A stretch of DNA of 64,000 bases from Ovis canadensis (GCF_042477335.2 NC_091247.1:12873001-12937000); one strand, 5' to 3'; positions 12,401-22,659 are shown, counted from the first letter of the stretch. A program made the numbers and translations. Notes: generated from the sequence alone by a model not told the origin.

Positions 12401-15400
12401 TTATTTTTCACCCTCACCAAAATATGAGATCTTTTACTATAATCTTGTGAACTAATAGTGTAAGGTAGCAGTGAAATTCATTGCCTTATTTGTCACCTGG
12501 AAAACCTGAAGCGTTGTCTGTCAGTGGTCACTATATAATTTTATGAAAAGTTCGTACTGATGAAGACTTAACAGACATAGGCAGTGATTTATCATTTGCA
12601 TTTGTTAAATTTTCTCTCTAGTAAAATTGGCTCTCCACCTAAGACTCCTGTAAGTAATGTAGCGGCTACCTCAGCTGGGCCCACTAATGCTGGAACAGAG
12701 CTGAATTCTGTGCCTCCAAAATCCAGCCCATTTATCACTAGAGTACCAGTATATCCTCAGCATTCTGAGAACATTCAGTATTTTCAAGATCCAAGGACTC
12801 AGATACCCTTTGAAGTCCCACAGTACCCACAAACTGGTAAGTGATTTTAGATAATTCTAAGAAAAAGAAACTACAATATAACATTTGTTGTAATAAATCA
12901 GTGAGTCATTTATAGCTAGCTAGAATATCTACATGAAAAAAATTAATCCTTTGGACTGCATGACCCTTAAATTTTCTTCCTGTCTTAAGAATCTATGACC
13001 AATAGTTTTTAAGATTTCTCAGTCCTATGAATCAAATATGGGGTTCATGGGTGAGCATTAGTGAGTTTTGTATATCCTCGGAAATAGTGTACTAAATGTT
13101 TGGTTTGTATACACTTAAAGTATAATTTTGGAAGGACAGCACACAGCTTATATAGATTATGAAGGATGTTTTTAAACTGTTCTCCCCAAAAGGTTAAGAA
13201 TCAATGATCTAACTAACTACTTAAACCAACACCTGTGGCAATACCTGCCCTCGAAGGAAACTTACCAGGCATCTGTTAAAAGTTCATTGTATGTTTTTAA
13301 GGTGCAGTTTAACAAAATGTTGAATGTTAAGGAGATTTTGATATAGTGGAGTCTTGAAAGCATGTAGTATCTTTCTAATCCTGGGGTAACTAAAATTCAA
13401 AACTTAAGTTATTTTCCCACATTAAAGGCTGCTTTAGACTTAAACCATTATAAGATGTTAAATTTTACTAAAATTACATTAAATATTCCTCTTTCCAATT
13501 TTCAAGGATACTACCCACCACCTCCAACGGTACCAGCTGGTGTGGCTCCCTGTGTTCCTCGCTTTGTGAGGTCCAATAACGTTCCAGAGTCCTCCCTCCC
13601 ACCTGCTTCCATGCCATATGCCGATCATTACAGTACATTTTCCCCTCGAGATCGAATGAATTCTTCTCCTTACCAACCTCCTCCTCCGCAGCCGTATGGA
13701 CCAGTTCCCCCAGTACCTTCTGGAATGTATGCTCCTGTGTACGACAGCAGGCGCATCTGGCGCCCACCTATGTACCAACGAGATGACATTATTAGAAGCA
13801 ATTCTTTACCTCCAATGGATGTGATGCACTCGTCTGTGTATCAGACGTCTTTGCGGGAAAGATACAACTCATTAGATGGGTATTATTCAGTGGCTTGTCA
13901 GCCACCAAGTGAGCCAAGGACGACTGTGCCTTTACCAAGGGTAAGTGATAATGGAACTAGGAATGCTGGCACAGCATAGTAGTTAAGAGTCTAGTGTGTG
14001 ATGTTACAACATTTGGGTATATCTTGGCTCCTCCACTTACTAATTGTGTAACTCAATGGAATTTACTTGACTTCTCTATGTCAGTTTTTTCACTTTTGAT
14101 GGAAATAATAGTAGTACCTACCTCATAAGGCTGTTGCGAGGATTAAATCAGAAAAAGCTCTTAGACTTGGACCTGATGCATATACATGCTCAATAAATGT
14201 TATGTTTGGATACGAAACTGATCAGAAAGATACAAAGACAGGGCCTGTTTTTACTATCCCCACATATATACATACGATTTTCCTAAACCAGAAAAGTGAG
14301 TGCTCAGATTTTACTCTTAACATTATTTAAACCTTTTTGTTTAAGTGTATGGAGAATAGGCTAGGGGGACTTCCCTTCTGTATTCTTTTTTGTCCCAACA
14401 GTATAATAAATGTTCACATTATTTCCACAGAGCATAGTTAAATTTATTTACTGCTCCCTAGATGATTAAGATTGTTTCTTTTATCCCCCCTTAGGAACCT
14501 TGTGGTCATTTGAAGACCAGTTGCGAGGAGCAGATAAGAAGAAAGCCAGAGCAGTGGGCACAGTACCACACTCAGAAAGCACCTCTTGTCTCTTCAACTC
14601 TTCCTGTGGCAACACAGTCACCAACACCACCTTCTCCTCTATTCAGTGTAGACTTTCGCACTGATGTAAGAAAGAAAGGTTTTAATCACTTGATGTTGCA
14701 GGGACAGGTCAGACGACTGACTTCAGAGCACTCATTCAAGCTAGGGATAAGTGTGTTGGATATTTTGCATTGGTTTGGTGGCAGTTGAGTTTAATTCAAT
14801 AAACATTGAGTATGTAAGCTCTCTGGCCAGGCATTGTGACACTGAAGACCGCTAACAAATCACAGTCCTTTTCCACCAAGAATTCAAGTCTTTCCAGCCG
14901 TGGGGTTCTCCTTATTTTTATAGATTTTATTGATAAGTAAGATTTATACCCACCATTTATTGAGCACTTACTTGGCCAGGCACTGTGCTAAGCATTTACA
15001 TGTTATTTAATTCTTACAAAATCCTTAGGGGGCAGGTATTACCCATATTTTACAGGTTAGGAATCCTACTCAGAGAAGTTAAGTAATTTGCCCAAGTAAT
15101 AAATTCAGCCTATAAATAGCTTGGATTTGAATTCTGGTCTGTCTGAGGCATTTCTTCCCTACTTCACAAGAAGTGCAGAAATGACTACTGTATTATTCAT
15201 GGTGTTTTAAATCACTGTTAATTATTGTTATCATTTCAAGACAGGTTTTGCACCAGGATTGTTTTAATGTACCCTGTTTTCCATACTGTTACATTTAGAG
15301 CAAACCATTAATTTTTCTCTGATTCATCTGGTTTATTCCCTATCCCTAGAGATACTAATAAAAATTTTTTTTCTAATCTTTTAATTAAATCTTTAAAATT

Positions 15401-18400
15401 TCAACATATGCAAAAGGAGAATAGTAATAAACTCCATGTATCCATTATACAGTTATCAACTCAGCCAATCTTGATTCATTTGTAGCCCCTCTTCCTACTG
15501 GATTATTTTGAAGTAATCCTAGACATCTTATTTTTCCATCCGTAACTGTTGAATTTTTAAAGTAGACATATTTTTTAAAAGTCCTAGATAGCATATTTTT
15601 CCATCCATAAATTTGAATTTTTAAATTCATCTTCCCAGTCCCTTTGTCAGATCCCCAGGCTGGGAAGCCTGACCTGGGGCTCAGAATCTTCACAATTGTG
15701 GGAGAACTTCTTTGGTATTATTGTTAACCAGTTGGTGGGTCACTCATCTGGCTGGTATGGGATTTGATTTTATTGTGATTGTACCCTTCCTACCACATCG
15801 ATGTGGTTTCTCCTTTGTCTTTGGACGTGTAAGGTGTCTTTTTTTCACGGGTTCTGGCATCCTCCAGTCGATGTTTGTTTAACACCTAGTTGCAATTTCA
15901 GTGCTCTCGCAGGAGGAGATGAGCGCATGTCCTTCTACTCTGCCATCTTGAACCAATCCCGATCCAAATTTATCTCATCAAAATTAGACTTCTTCAAAGC
16001 AGCTAACCATCTTGAGAAGAGTGTTGCCACTTGCTTAATACGAAAATGTATTTCTATGTATGTGTTTATGTATGTGTGTATTTTCTTTTGCTTTTTTTCA
16101 TTTTTTGGAGCACTTTGTACCATGTTAGAGGCATGCTGTAAATTGTTTTTTATTCTGGGTAGTGTCACTCCGGGGTTCCTTATGAATTCTTAAAGGACAA
16201 AGTGAAAAAGAGAAGGCATTCTGTTTCCTATTAAGATGTAATATAAATACGTACTATTTGTAACTTATTACAGTTTTTATATTAGTTATTGTATGTTTAA
16301 TTATTCACTATAAAGTGTTGTAAATTCTATAAGTTACTTTATATTAGTTACAAGTTTGTAATTTAAATTTCTTATGAATTGCCTTTGCTTTTATTTTTCG
16401 TTCTTCTTTTAACCAGTTCTCTGAAAATGTGAGTGGCACAAAATTTGAAGAAGATCATCTTTCCCATTATTCTCCCTGGTCTTGTGGCACCATCGGTTCT
16501 TGTATAAATGCCATTGATTCAGAGCCCAGAGATGTGATTGCTAATTCAAATGCGGTATTAATGGTATGATTTTGGGGGCAAGGGTTATGCATGTTGATTC
16601 AAATTTTAGAATGATTGAAAGCGTTCGTCTTCATTTTGTTGCTATATACAATAACTCATCTGTAAGCAGCAGTTATATTTAGGTAAGTCCGAAATAAATT
16701 GCACCTAGTGTTTAAATTATTTGAACATAGTGGAGTGTTTTAAAAATAGATGTTGGATTATCACTGAGATACAGTTCATGTCAAATTTATCAGAGAACCT
16801 AATTCCATGTTTTTTGAAAGCTTTTACTTGTATTATTAGCTGAAGTAATTGCCCACGATCTATTTTCTTTTATTTATACAGGACCTGGACAGTGGGGATG
16901 TTAAGAGAAGGGTGCATTTATTTGAAACTCAGAGAAGGACAAAAGAAGAAGATCCAATAATTCCTTTTAGTGATGGACCCATCATCTCAAAATGGGGTGC
17001 GATTTCTAGATCTTCCCGTACTGGTTACCATACCACGGACCCTGTCCAGGCCACTGCTTCCCAAGGAAGTGCAACCAAGCCCATCAGTGTATCAGGTAAT
17101 CCGTATCATTAATACTTCACTTGGTATGTTCTAGCACTGTGCTTTATAATCCTCACTCTGTTAGATACAGAACATGTGTCTCATTTAACAACCACTGTAA
17201 ACCTAGAGTTAAACAGCTTAGCCAGGAGAGCATGGCTAGTTAGATAAATGTGGATTTTGGGGGGAAAGTATACATTCACATCTGTATCTAATTTTTCACT
17301 TTTCTGGTCATTGTTTCTTTCTACAGATTATGTACCTTATGTCAATGCTGTTGATTCAAGGTGGAGTTCATATGGTAATGAGGCTACATCATCAGCACAT
17401 TATATTGAACGGTAATGTTGCTCTTAATTGTTTAGGATTCTCTATTCTCAGACTTGTCTATATTCCCAAAGTACAGATCAAAGTCCCAGTTATTCATGAA
17501 CTGTGCTTTGCTAGTGTTAACTATATAATGAATTTCTGAAAAAAGTTTACATCTGGAATAATGATTGAAACTTTCAGGGTTGATCTGTTATGTAAAACAT
17601 ATATAGTATATAGTTATTATATAGTCATTACTTCTTTAGTTGCTTCATTTTATAATAGTAAACAAATTTCTCTTTAAAGGGACAGATTCATTGTTACCGA
17701 TTTATCTGGTCATAGAAAGCATTCCAGTACTGGAGACCTTTTGAGCATTGAACTTCAGCAGGTAGGCTCTGTGTCAGTCAGCTTTGAGTTTATTTTTTAA
17801 AAAAGAATGACATTTAAAAGCTAAAGGTTGGAAGCTGACTCCTTTTTTTTTCCCCCCTCTAGGCCAAGAGTAACTCATTGCTTCTTCAGAGGGAGGCCAA
17901 TGCTCTGGCTATGCAACAGAAGTGGAATTCCCTGGATGAAGGCCGTCACCTCACATTAAATCTTCTAAGCAAGGAAATTGAACTGAGAAATGGAGAGGTA
18001 AGTACACTGACCCTCTCAGCTTCATCCCTGGTGTATTTGCTGTTTGCTGCTGCTGCATGTTGCTTTATGCCATTGTTTAGTGCATTTTATGTCATTACTT
18101 AGCATGGCTTTTTCTGGTAGATGATTGCTTTTAAAATTTAACAGTAGCTTCCCTGGCTCAGTGGGTAAAGCATCTGCCTACAATGCGGGAGACCGGGGTT
18201 CGATCCCTGAGTTGGGAAGATCCCCTGGAGAAGGAAATGGCAACCCACTCCAGTACTCTTGCCTGGAAAATCCCATGGACCGAGAAGCCTGGTAGGCTAC
18301 AGTCCATGGGGTCGCAAAGAGTCGGACACGACTGAGCGACTTTCCTTTCAATAAAATTGTAATCCCAGATTTCTTTTCTTATATCAGTCATTGAGATTCC

Positions 18401-19783
18401 CATTTTCATTTAAAAGGGAAGCCCCAGTTTCCACAGATATGAAATCAGTATTTTTCTTAATCACAGAGTGATTATACGGAAGATGCAGCTGATACTAAGC
18501 CTGATAGGGATATTGAGTTAGAGCTGTCAGCACTTGATACTGATGAACCTGATGGACAAGGTGAACAGATTGAAGTAAGTACCACAATTAGATATCCAGG
18601 AGGCTTTACTCCATTGGAAATTAAAGTACACAACACAAGGATTAACATTTTATTTTCGTAGGAGATCCTGGACATACAGCTTGGTATCAGTTCTCAAAAT
18701 GATCAGTTGCTGAATGGAACAGCAGTAGAGAATGGGCATCCAGTCCAGCAGCACCAAGAGGAGCCTCTGGAGCAGAAGAGACAGAGTTTAGGTGAAGACC
18801 GTGTGATTCTGTGAGTGTTAGATGTAAGATTCATAACCACTGGGCATAAGCCATGAATATTTAAAGGAAAACAGATACACCATTAAATTCATTTTTGATT
18901 TTATCCTATGAGGGGAAGACCTTATGTAATAAGGCAATGATTTGGTCAGTCTGGATTTTTAGGAGAGCAGAGGTAAATTTCAACTATGAAAGTGCTCCAT
19001 GTTAGTAGCCTGAAACTTGCTTTTTATTGGGATCAATGTTTATTTTTATACTTGAGCATCAGGAGGATGAGATAGTTGGATGTCATCACTGACTCTGGAC
19101 ATGAGTTTGAGCAAACTCAGGGTGATAGTGAAGGACAGGGAGGCCTGGCATGCTGCCGCTCTTGGGGTCACAAAGAGTCAGACATGACTTAGCGACTGAA
19201 CAACAATCAGATTTTACTTTCTCTGTCTGATAGGCAAGCATCAAAACTACAAAATGCAGAATTAAAACCTAAATAAAGGGTTTCCCTTTTTAAAAGTCAT
19301 GTTAGGATATTCTCGATCTTTAGTATAATTACTGCCAAAAATAAGGGTTTATCTTGAACTTGAGTTTGTTGGCCTTAAATGAACCAGTCTTCTATTTTTT
19401 TATTATAATTTTTCAAAAATGGGATTTTTTTTTTTTAGTGACCTCTGATACGTTTTAGTGAAAAAGACATGCTGTTTCTAGGGGCTCTTATTAAAGTGTG
19501 TTATAGCTTTTATTCAGCATGCATGGTTACTCTTAAAAGTTTTCACTTGAAGCCAATTTGTTTTCAATGTCATTTATTTTCTTGCAGGGAAGAGCAAAAA
19601 ACAATTCTGCCGGTAACTTCTTGCTTTAGCCAGCCACTCCCAGTGTCCATCAGCAATGCGAGTGGCCTACCCATCACCACATCTGTCAGTGTTGGCAACC
19701 TCATTCTGAAAACTCATGTTATGTCTGAAGATAAAAACGACTTTTTAAAATCTGTTGCAAATGGGAAGATGGTTAATAGCTGA
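385..19783 (+). CDS. RC3H2: RC3H2 (Roquin-2), partial gene: 13 coding exons, zinc finger to stop
   Basis: Roquin-2 is a cytoplasmic RNA-binding protein. It recognises stem-loop decay elements in 3' UTRs (for example TNF, ICOS and OX40 mRNAs) and recruits deadenylation and decapping machinery; its RING domain is linked to E3 ubiquitin ligase activity. The window has thirteen exons: 385-497, 6033-6341, 12622-12836, 13507-13940, 14495-14665, 16417-16563, 16882-17095, 17327-17411, 17680-17761, 17863-17997, 18467-18574, 18662-18810 and 19588-19783. All junctions are GT-AG, phases match throughout, and the join gives 2358 nt (785 codons plus stop) with no internal stop. The CCCH finger comes first, then a Ser/Thr/Asn linker, a Pro-rich region, a coiled-coil-like stretch and an acidic C-terminus. 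This order and content match Roquin-2 rather than Roquin-1, as far as I recall both. If the protein is about 1191 residues as in human, the window starts near residue 407. RING, ROQ and HEPN domains are off the left edge. Confidence 0.95.
1590..1697 (-). repeat. CHR-type tRNA-derived SINE remnant
   Basis: Read on the minus strand it begins ggggacttccctggctgtcc and continues with a diverged copy of the CHR SINE body, as in other cetartiodactyl CHR elements. The copy is truncated. Confidence 0.7.
3040..3860 (+). repeat. Old diverged mammalian dispersed repeat
   Basis: Phrases typical of an old mammalian repeat are recognisable (for example the stretch around cagtggttcaggcatgagat and tgactccaaggtttggggcc). 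I cannot name the family with confidence. Confidence 0.35.
6033..6341 (+). CDS. RC3H2: RC3H2 exon, Ser/Thr/Asn-rich linker
   Basis: The exon completes the split Lys codon from the zinc-finger exon (AA|G) and stays open for 309 nt to the donor GTAAGT at 6342. It encodes about 103 residues (local 38-141) starting [15 protein letters not shown]. The segment is low-complexity and rich in Ser, Thr, Asn and Val, probably a disordered linker after the zinc finger. Confidence 0.95.
6745..6995 (+). repeat. MIR SINE
   Basis: The order of MIR landmarks is visible: agttgttaagag, a Cys/Ser-like core, ttaggccagttacttaatctgtc, tactacctacctggtatg, and the end agtgcctgccacatag. Diverged sense copy. Confidence 0.6.
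7690..8045 (+). repeat. L1 3' UTR remnant, sense
   Basis: It carries the typical mammalian L1 3' end text: gtgaaagaagctagatacaa, aatgtccagaataggcaaat, gatgaaaatgcttctg, and cactgaattgtacactttg. Confidence 0.65.
8440..8757 (+). mobile_element. BovB LINE 3' end, 5'-truncated
   Basis: It matches the last ~300 nt of BovB: the C-terminal reverse-transcriptase text (yeast-like [10 protein letters not shown] region) and the signature tail gcgactgaactgaact. Imperfect flanking duplications (taagaggg at 8432-8439; taaagaggg after the tail) fit target-primed insertion. Confidence 0.85.
8921..10456 (+). mobile_element. BovB LINE, 5'-truncated, with perfect target-site duplication
   Basis: About 1.5 kb of BovB in the same sense as RC3H2. 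It encodes broken reverse-transcriptase pieces (open stretches 9338-9616 and 9704-10243, with [17 protein letters not shown] and [11 protein letters not shown]) and then the 3' tail. The 13-bp sequence tttgaaccttgtc flanks it exactly, at 8908-8920 and 10457-10469, which defines the insertion. Frameshifts and stops make it inactive. Confidence 0.93.
10622..11670 (+). mobile_element. BovB LINE, 5'-truncated
   Basis: A second BovB copy, same sense, starting in the reverse-transcriptase region (cacaacaaactgtggaaaat) and ending at a diverged tail (gacttagtgactgaattgac). The frame is broken at several points. It repeats most of the 8921-10456 copy, only about 170 nt downstream. Confidence 0.88.
12622..12836 (+). 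CDS. RC3H2: RC3H2 exon, linker with SPPKTP motif
   Basis: The acceptor tctctctag ends at 12621 and the donor GTAAGT starts at 12837. The exon completes an Asn codon (AA|T) and encodes local residues 141-213. It includes SPPKTP, a possible proline-directed kinase site, and ends in the tyrosine/proline-rich stretch that continues in the next exon. Confidence 0.94.
12837..13506 (+). other. RC3H2 intron, nothing recognised
   Basis: A 670-nt AT-rich intron. I see no repeat, RNA gene or open frame of note. Confidence 0.6.
13507..13940 (+). CDS. RC3H2: RC3H2 large proline-rich exon
   Basis: This 434-nt exon encodes local residues 213-357. It has proline runs ([15 protein letters not shown]) and many Tyr and Arg residues. 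At 13794-13811 it encodes RSNSLP, which fits the RSxSxP form of a 14-3-3 site if the second Ser is phosphorylated. Such a site is an inference from the motif only. The donor GTAAGT is at 13941. Reading on into the intron meets a stop at 13977-13979. Confidence 0.95.
13970..14205 (+). repeat. MIR SINE
   Basis: A diverged sense MIR inside the intron 13941-14494: cagcatagtagttaagagtc, then the central core, tacctacctcataaggctgt, and the end tgctcaataaatg. The rest of this intron has no recognised feature. Confidence 0.65.
14495..14665 (+). CDS. RC3H2: RC3H2 exon
   Basis: A phase-0 exon of 171 nt, with polypyrimidine acceptor ccccccttag and donor GTAAGA at 14666. It encodes local residues 358-414, beginning EPCGHLKTS and ending in a Ser/Pro-rich stretch ([11 protein letters not shown]). 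Confidence 0.94.
14945..15145 (-). repeat. MIR SINE, antisense
   Basis: Reverse-strand MIR text: attgagcacttacttggcca, ctaagcatttacatgttatt, agaagttaagtaatttgccc. It lies in the intron 14666-16416. Confidence 0.6.
15380..15960 (-). repeat. Old retroelement remnant, probably L1, antisense
   Basis: The segment with ttatcaactcagccaatctt and ggattattttgaagtaatcc resembles antisense L1 3' ends. The part near 15885-15960 (tgccatcttgaaccaatccc) recurs in ruminant genomes as far as I recall. Family assignment is tentative. Confidence 0.4.
16417..16563 (+). CDS. RC3H2: RC3H2 exon
   Basis: A 147-nt phase-0 exon with acceptor ttttaaccag and donor GTATGA. It encodes local residues 415-463, including [12 protein letters not shown]. 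The next exon follows after a 318-nt intron with no recognised insert. Confidence 0.93.
16882..17095 (+). CDS. RC3H2: RC3H2 exon
   Basis: The acceptor is ttatttatacag and the donor GTAATC. It encodes local residues 464-535, starting [17 protein letters not shown]. Basic and Ser-rich clusters (SRSSRTGYH) suggest phosphorylation-prone disorder. The last codon is split (G|AT, Asp). Confidence 0.93.
17327..17411 (+). CDS. RC3H2: RC3H2 short exon
   Basis: An 85-nt exon between tttctacag and donor GTAATG at 17412. It encodes local residues 535-563 ([16 protein letters not shown] and on) and ends inside an Arg codon (CG|G). Confidence 0.92.
17680..17761 (+). CDS. RC3H2: RC3H2 short exon
   Basis: An 82-nt exon: acceptor tctctttaaag, donor GTAGGC. 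It encodes local residues 563-590 ([19 protein letters not shown] and on). HRKHSST is a basophilic-kinase-like cluster. Confidence 0.92.
17863..17997 (+). CDS. RC3H2: RC3H2 exon with coiled-coil-like segment
   Basis: A phase-0 exon of 135 nt, with acceptor ccccccctctag and donor GTAAGT at 17998. It encodes local residues 591-635, rich in Leu, Gln, Glu and Ala with heptad-like spacing ([16 protein letters not shown]). This resembles a coiled coil and could be a protein-interaction surface in the C-terminal half. Confidence 0.94.
18148..18351 (+). mobile_element. Bov-tA type SINE, sense
   Basis: A nearly intact copy: tRNA-like head (cttccctggctcagtgggta, ggttcgatccctg) followed by the BovB-related tail (gtcggacacgactgagcgac). 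It sits in the intron 17998-18466. Confidence 0.9.
18467..18574 (+). CDS. RC3H2: RC3H2 acidic exon
   Basis: A 108-nt phase-0 exon: acceptor cttaatcacag, donor GTAAGT at 18575. It encodes local residues 636-671, strongly acidic ([20 protein letters not shown]). A second AG directly follows the acceptor, but using it would shift the frame. Confidence 0.92.
18662..18810 (+). CDS. RC3H2: RC3H2 exon, Gln/Glu-rich
   Basis: A 149-nt exon: acceptor attttcgtag, donor GTGAGT at 18811. It encodes local residues 672-721, starting [17 protein letters not shown] and continuing Gln/Glu/Lys-rich. The final Leu codon is split CT|G. Confidence 0.93.
19050..19207 (+). mobile_element. BovB LINE 3' end fragment
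   Basis: Only the last ~150 nt of BovB remain (aggaggatgagatagttgga to gacttagcgactgaacaa). It lies in the RC3H2 intron 18811-19587, which otherwise shows no recognised feature. Confidence 0.8.
19588..19783 (+). CDS. RC3H2: RC3H2 last coding exon with stop
   Basis: The acceptor tttcttgcag ends at 19587. It encodes local residues 721-785 and ends in ANGKMVNS with TGA at 19781-19783. The exon runs on without a break into the long 3' UTR. Confidence 0.95.
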
Positions 19784-21171
19784 AAGGAGGTTCATCTTTC
19801 AAATTTGTGACCATACCATGGAAGCATTTACACTAGCTTTTTATATATATAATATATATTATATAATGTATATTTTTTTTAAAAAAAAGATATTACTGGG
19901 GGCATCCATTTCCTGTGGACTCTTTGATACTTTAAGCCCTCTTGCATTAGCATTATGAAAAAAAAGAAAATTTACTTTACTAGGGTAACACGTTCACTTT
20001 CCAGAAGTGATTGGAATTTGGACATTTAACTTAAGCTTCAAGCAGCTTTTTATGAGTTTGTAGCAATCCGGTGCAGTAACTGAGCCATTTCCTATTTTAA
20101 ATGGCTTCTATAGAAAATTAACAACTCAGTTATTAAACTAGCAGGATCCTACAATGATACATCTAGTGAAAGTAGACTTAATTAACTTATTTATTTCTAT
20201 TTTATGTTTCACTGAGAGAAATTTCCATCTCATTCCAGCTGCTTTATTTATCTTTTTCATGGGACTTTGCATGGATTTTTTTTCCTCTTTTTTTTTTTTT
20301 TTTTTAAATTTTGAAGAGTGGAGTTAGACGTTCTTACCATAGAATTTTACAGGGTTATATACTAGCTTTCTTTACTGCATTATATGTAGGAGTGTGGTGC
20401 AGTGCTTTTATCTGTAGCATTTAACTTTTTTTTCAATTTTCCATTTTTCAAGAATAGTTTCTGCTTTGTTAATATTTATACACAGGCTACTTGTTGAAGT
20501 AAGTAATTAAATATATAACCAAGTGCCTAAGTCTTTCAGCTGATGTACTAGATATTAAATTCTCCTAAGTTATGCAGAATCGTTTTTACAATTTTGATAA
20601 ATTATGCACTAATGTAATGGCAGTTTTTTAAAATGCAGATTTAAGCCTGTACATTATTGAATCTGATGACTTGGCAAAAGAATCAGGTGCTTTCAGCTTT
20701 TTTGAGAAAACCCTGTATGTAGCGTTTGCACTGACTAACAAGATGGTTATTGCTGGGTTTTTAATTTAATTAATTTTGATGTTCATTGCATTATCTTGGT
20801 TAACTATTGTTTATTGTTACTTCATGTTGGGGTTTAATTTTCCTTGTTTTCTGTTAGGTTGATAAGACTATGAACCATGTAATAATAGAATATTGGCTAA
20901 CCTTTATTCATACTTAAAACATGAATGATTGCTGCCCTGCTAAAATGTGACTGAAAAGTGTTTTGACTTGGCATCTGAAAGTATGCAGTATGTTCAACCA
21001 GCTGTGCTCCAGATCTGTGGGAGATATTTTACTGAAACTTAAATTTCAGTCAACATTTGAAAACAAAAGCTGGGCATTCCTTCCTGGTGATCTTACCTAT
21101 AGTTTGTGTCTTTGTTTTTCCCCCTCTTATTTCTTTAAGATTAGTTTGACTTTTATTATTATTTTTTAATT

Positions 21172-21186
21172 AACTTCTGTGAAGTT
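21172..21186 (+). promoter_or_regulatory. Constitutive decay element (Roquin-binding stem-loop)
   Basis: The sequence AACTTC-TGT-GAAGTT is a perfect 6-bp stem closed by C-G around a UGU triloop (pyrimidine-purine-pyrimidine); a U-G wobble at 21171/21187 can extend it. It contains the UUCYRYGAA core that defines CDEs bound by the ROQ domain, with the same UUC-UGU-GAA core as the TNF CDE. It lies in the 3' UTR of a Roquin gene, suggesting feedback by Roquin-1/2. The match is seen; function is inferred. Confidence 0.75.
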
Positions 21187-21489
21187 GTTTACTCTGAAAA
21201 TTGTACTGGAATATTTTAAGCCAAGCTGATCTTTCACCAGGTGTACTGTATGTAAGGGCTTTTCCTGCTAGCAAGATGCTTAAACAGGATCATGTTATTG
21301 GTCGTCTGAGCTATTTAGTTGTTTTACAAAACCACAGCATTGTATCAGATAAGATTTTGATAAAAAGTTTTGTGCACATTTCCAGGGGCGGGAGGGTTGA
21401 CATTTCCCTGAAATTTCTTGATCAGAATGAGTAAATACTGGTGTTTGATACCTGTCTTAATGAACATGCTCATAAGGTGACTGATAAGT

Positions 21490-21497
21490 TGTAAATA
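21490..21497 (+). promoter_or_regulatory. Pumilio response element (UGUAAAUA)
   Basis: An exact UGUANAUA match in the RC3H2 3' UTR. PUM1/PUM2 bind this motif and recruit CCR4-NOT. Single 8-mers occur by chance, so support comes mainly from there being three in this UTR. Confidence 0.45.
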
Positions 21498-22268
21498 TAC
21501 CTGAGAAACAAAGGGGTAGTTTTGATATTCTGGTGTCAGTATGGAAGATCTTACACATTTATTTAATACTCAGATGTATGAAGGTGTTTGTTTGTAGCAT
21601 AACAGCACAGTAGCCTTGACTTAGTTTCCTTTGGTTAGTACTGTACCTTTTTGCCATGGCCAGTGCCCCTGTCCCTACAAAGACATTTTATTTATTTCAC
21701 TCTGTAACCTGAAATGAATAGGAACAAGAGTTTTAAACCATGTTACATTAACTTATTTCCGACATTATGAATTAGCCTAGGATATTACAGGAACGTGATT
21801 GTTATATAATTTATATCAGAACCTTTCTATAAAATATGCGCTTATTACATTTGAAATGCTTCCAATGTACTTTATTTGCTGTTTGTATTTCCAAAAAGGA
21901 TATGCAAACCAGTATGTCTATTTCATGGATATTTAAATAGTGAGATCTTCCATGTTGAAGGTAATGTATTTTTTTTTAAGATTTTAAAATTGCTATTTTG
22001 TTACAAAATAGAGACCTATTAACAGTTTGAGAGCTCCTTATGTGCCCTCAGGGAAAGAACCCTCTGTGCAACAGAACTACGCAAAACATCTTCAGCACGT
22101 TCTGAGGGTGAATATATACTACATAAATTGATCTTGTGTATTTAACCTTATCTTTTTAATTTTAAAATTGAAGTTTTGAAACTTGGTTGTGCTCTGCTGG
22201 AGGGGGTTGGGATAAACTGCTTAGGTGTTTGCCTACTTGTCCAGTGAAATTACATTTGCATCAGTGTA

Positions 22269-22276
22269 TGTATATA
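22269..22276 (+). promoter_or_regulatory. Pumilio response element (UGUAUAUA)
   Basis: A second exact UGUANAUA match in the RC3H2 3' UTR. Confidence 0.45.
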
Positions 22277-22659
22277 CCTGCCAACTTTATTGGTATGTCT
22301 CAGAACACTTATATTAAAATAATGCTTGTCTTGCAGCAGGTGATCCCATAAAACAGTAATTCCCTGTTCTTAAAAACTTGCTCTCTTCCTCACTAGCAGC
22401 ATAGGAACGGTTTCTGTGTAGGGATGATTCTGTATTGCATCCTTTAGTGACCATCTTCTGTTTCTCATGGCGTGAAGTAAATGTGTAGTAAAGACATTGG
22501 TTCTCTGCCACTTGAGAAGAAAGAGCAGTTTATCTGATCCTTCTTCTGAAAGGTACCTAATGGTATCATAGAGGAAAAAATCGCAAATCAGACCTAGAGT
22601 ATGACTTTTATATTGGGGATATTCCCTGACATTTGACCCTTTTACCAGCATGTTTATGA

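Larger units (their letters stand above)
6342..12621 (+). other. RC3H2 intron rich in same-sense BovB
   Basis: A 6.3-kb intron with MIR (6745-6995), an L1 3' remnant (7690-8045) and three BovB pieces (8440-8757, 8921-10456, about 10622-11670). The remaining 11671-12621 shows no recognised feature. Confidence 0.75.

Noticed and set aside
13474-13778. Two overlapping minus-strand frames of about 98 codons
   Set aside because: They are antisense to the large RC3H2 exon and arise from its Pro/Tyr-rich codons.
18148-18230. tRNA gene prediction from A/B-box-like sequence (here and in other SINEs)
   Set aside because: The tRNA-like head belongs to Bov-tA/CHR SINEs and continues directly into SINE bodies. 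No mature tRNA fold is expected.
21403-21417. A second decay-element hairpin (atttc-cct-gaaat) in the RC3H2 3' UTR
   Set aside because: The triloop CCU has no central purine, so it does not fit the pyrimidine-purine-pyrimidine rule for Roquin CDEs.
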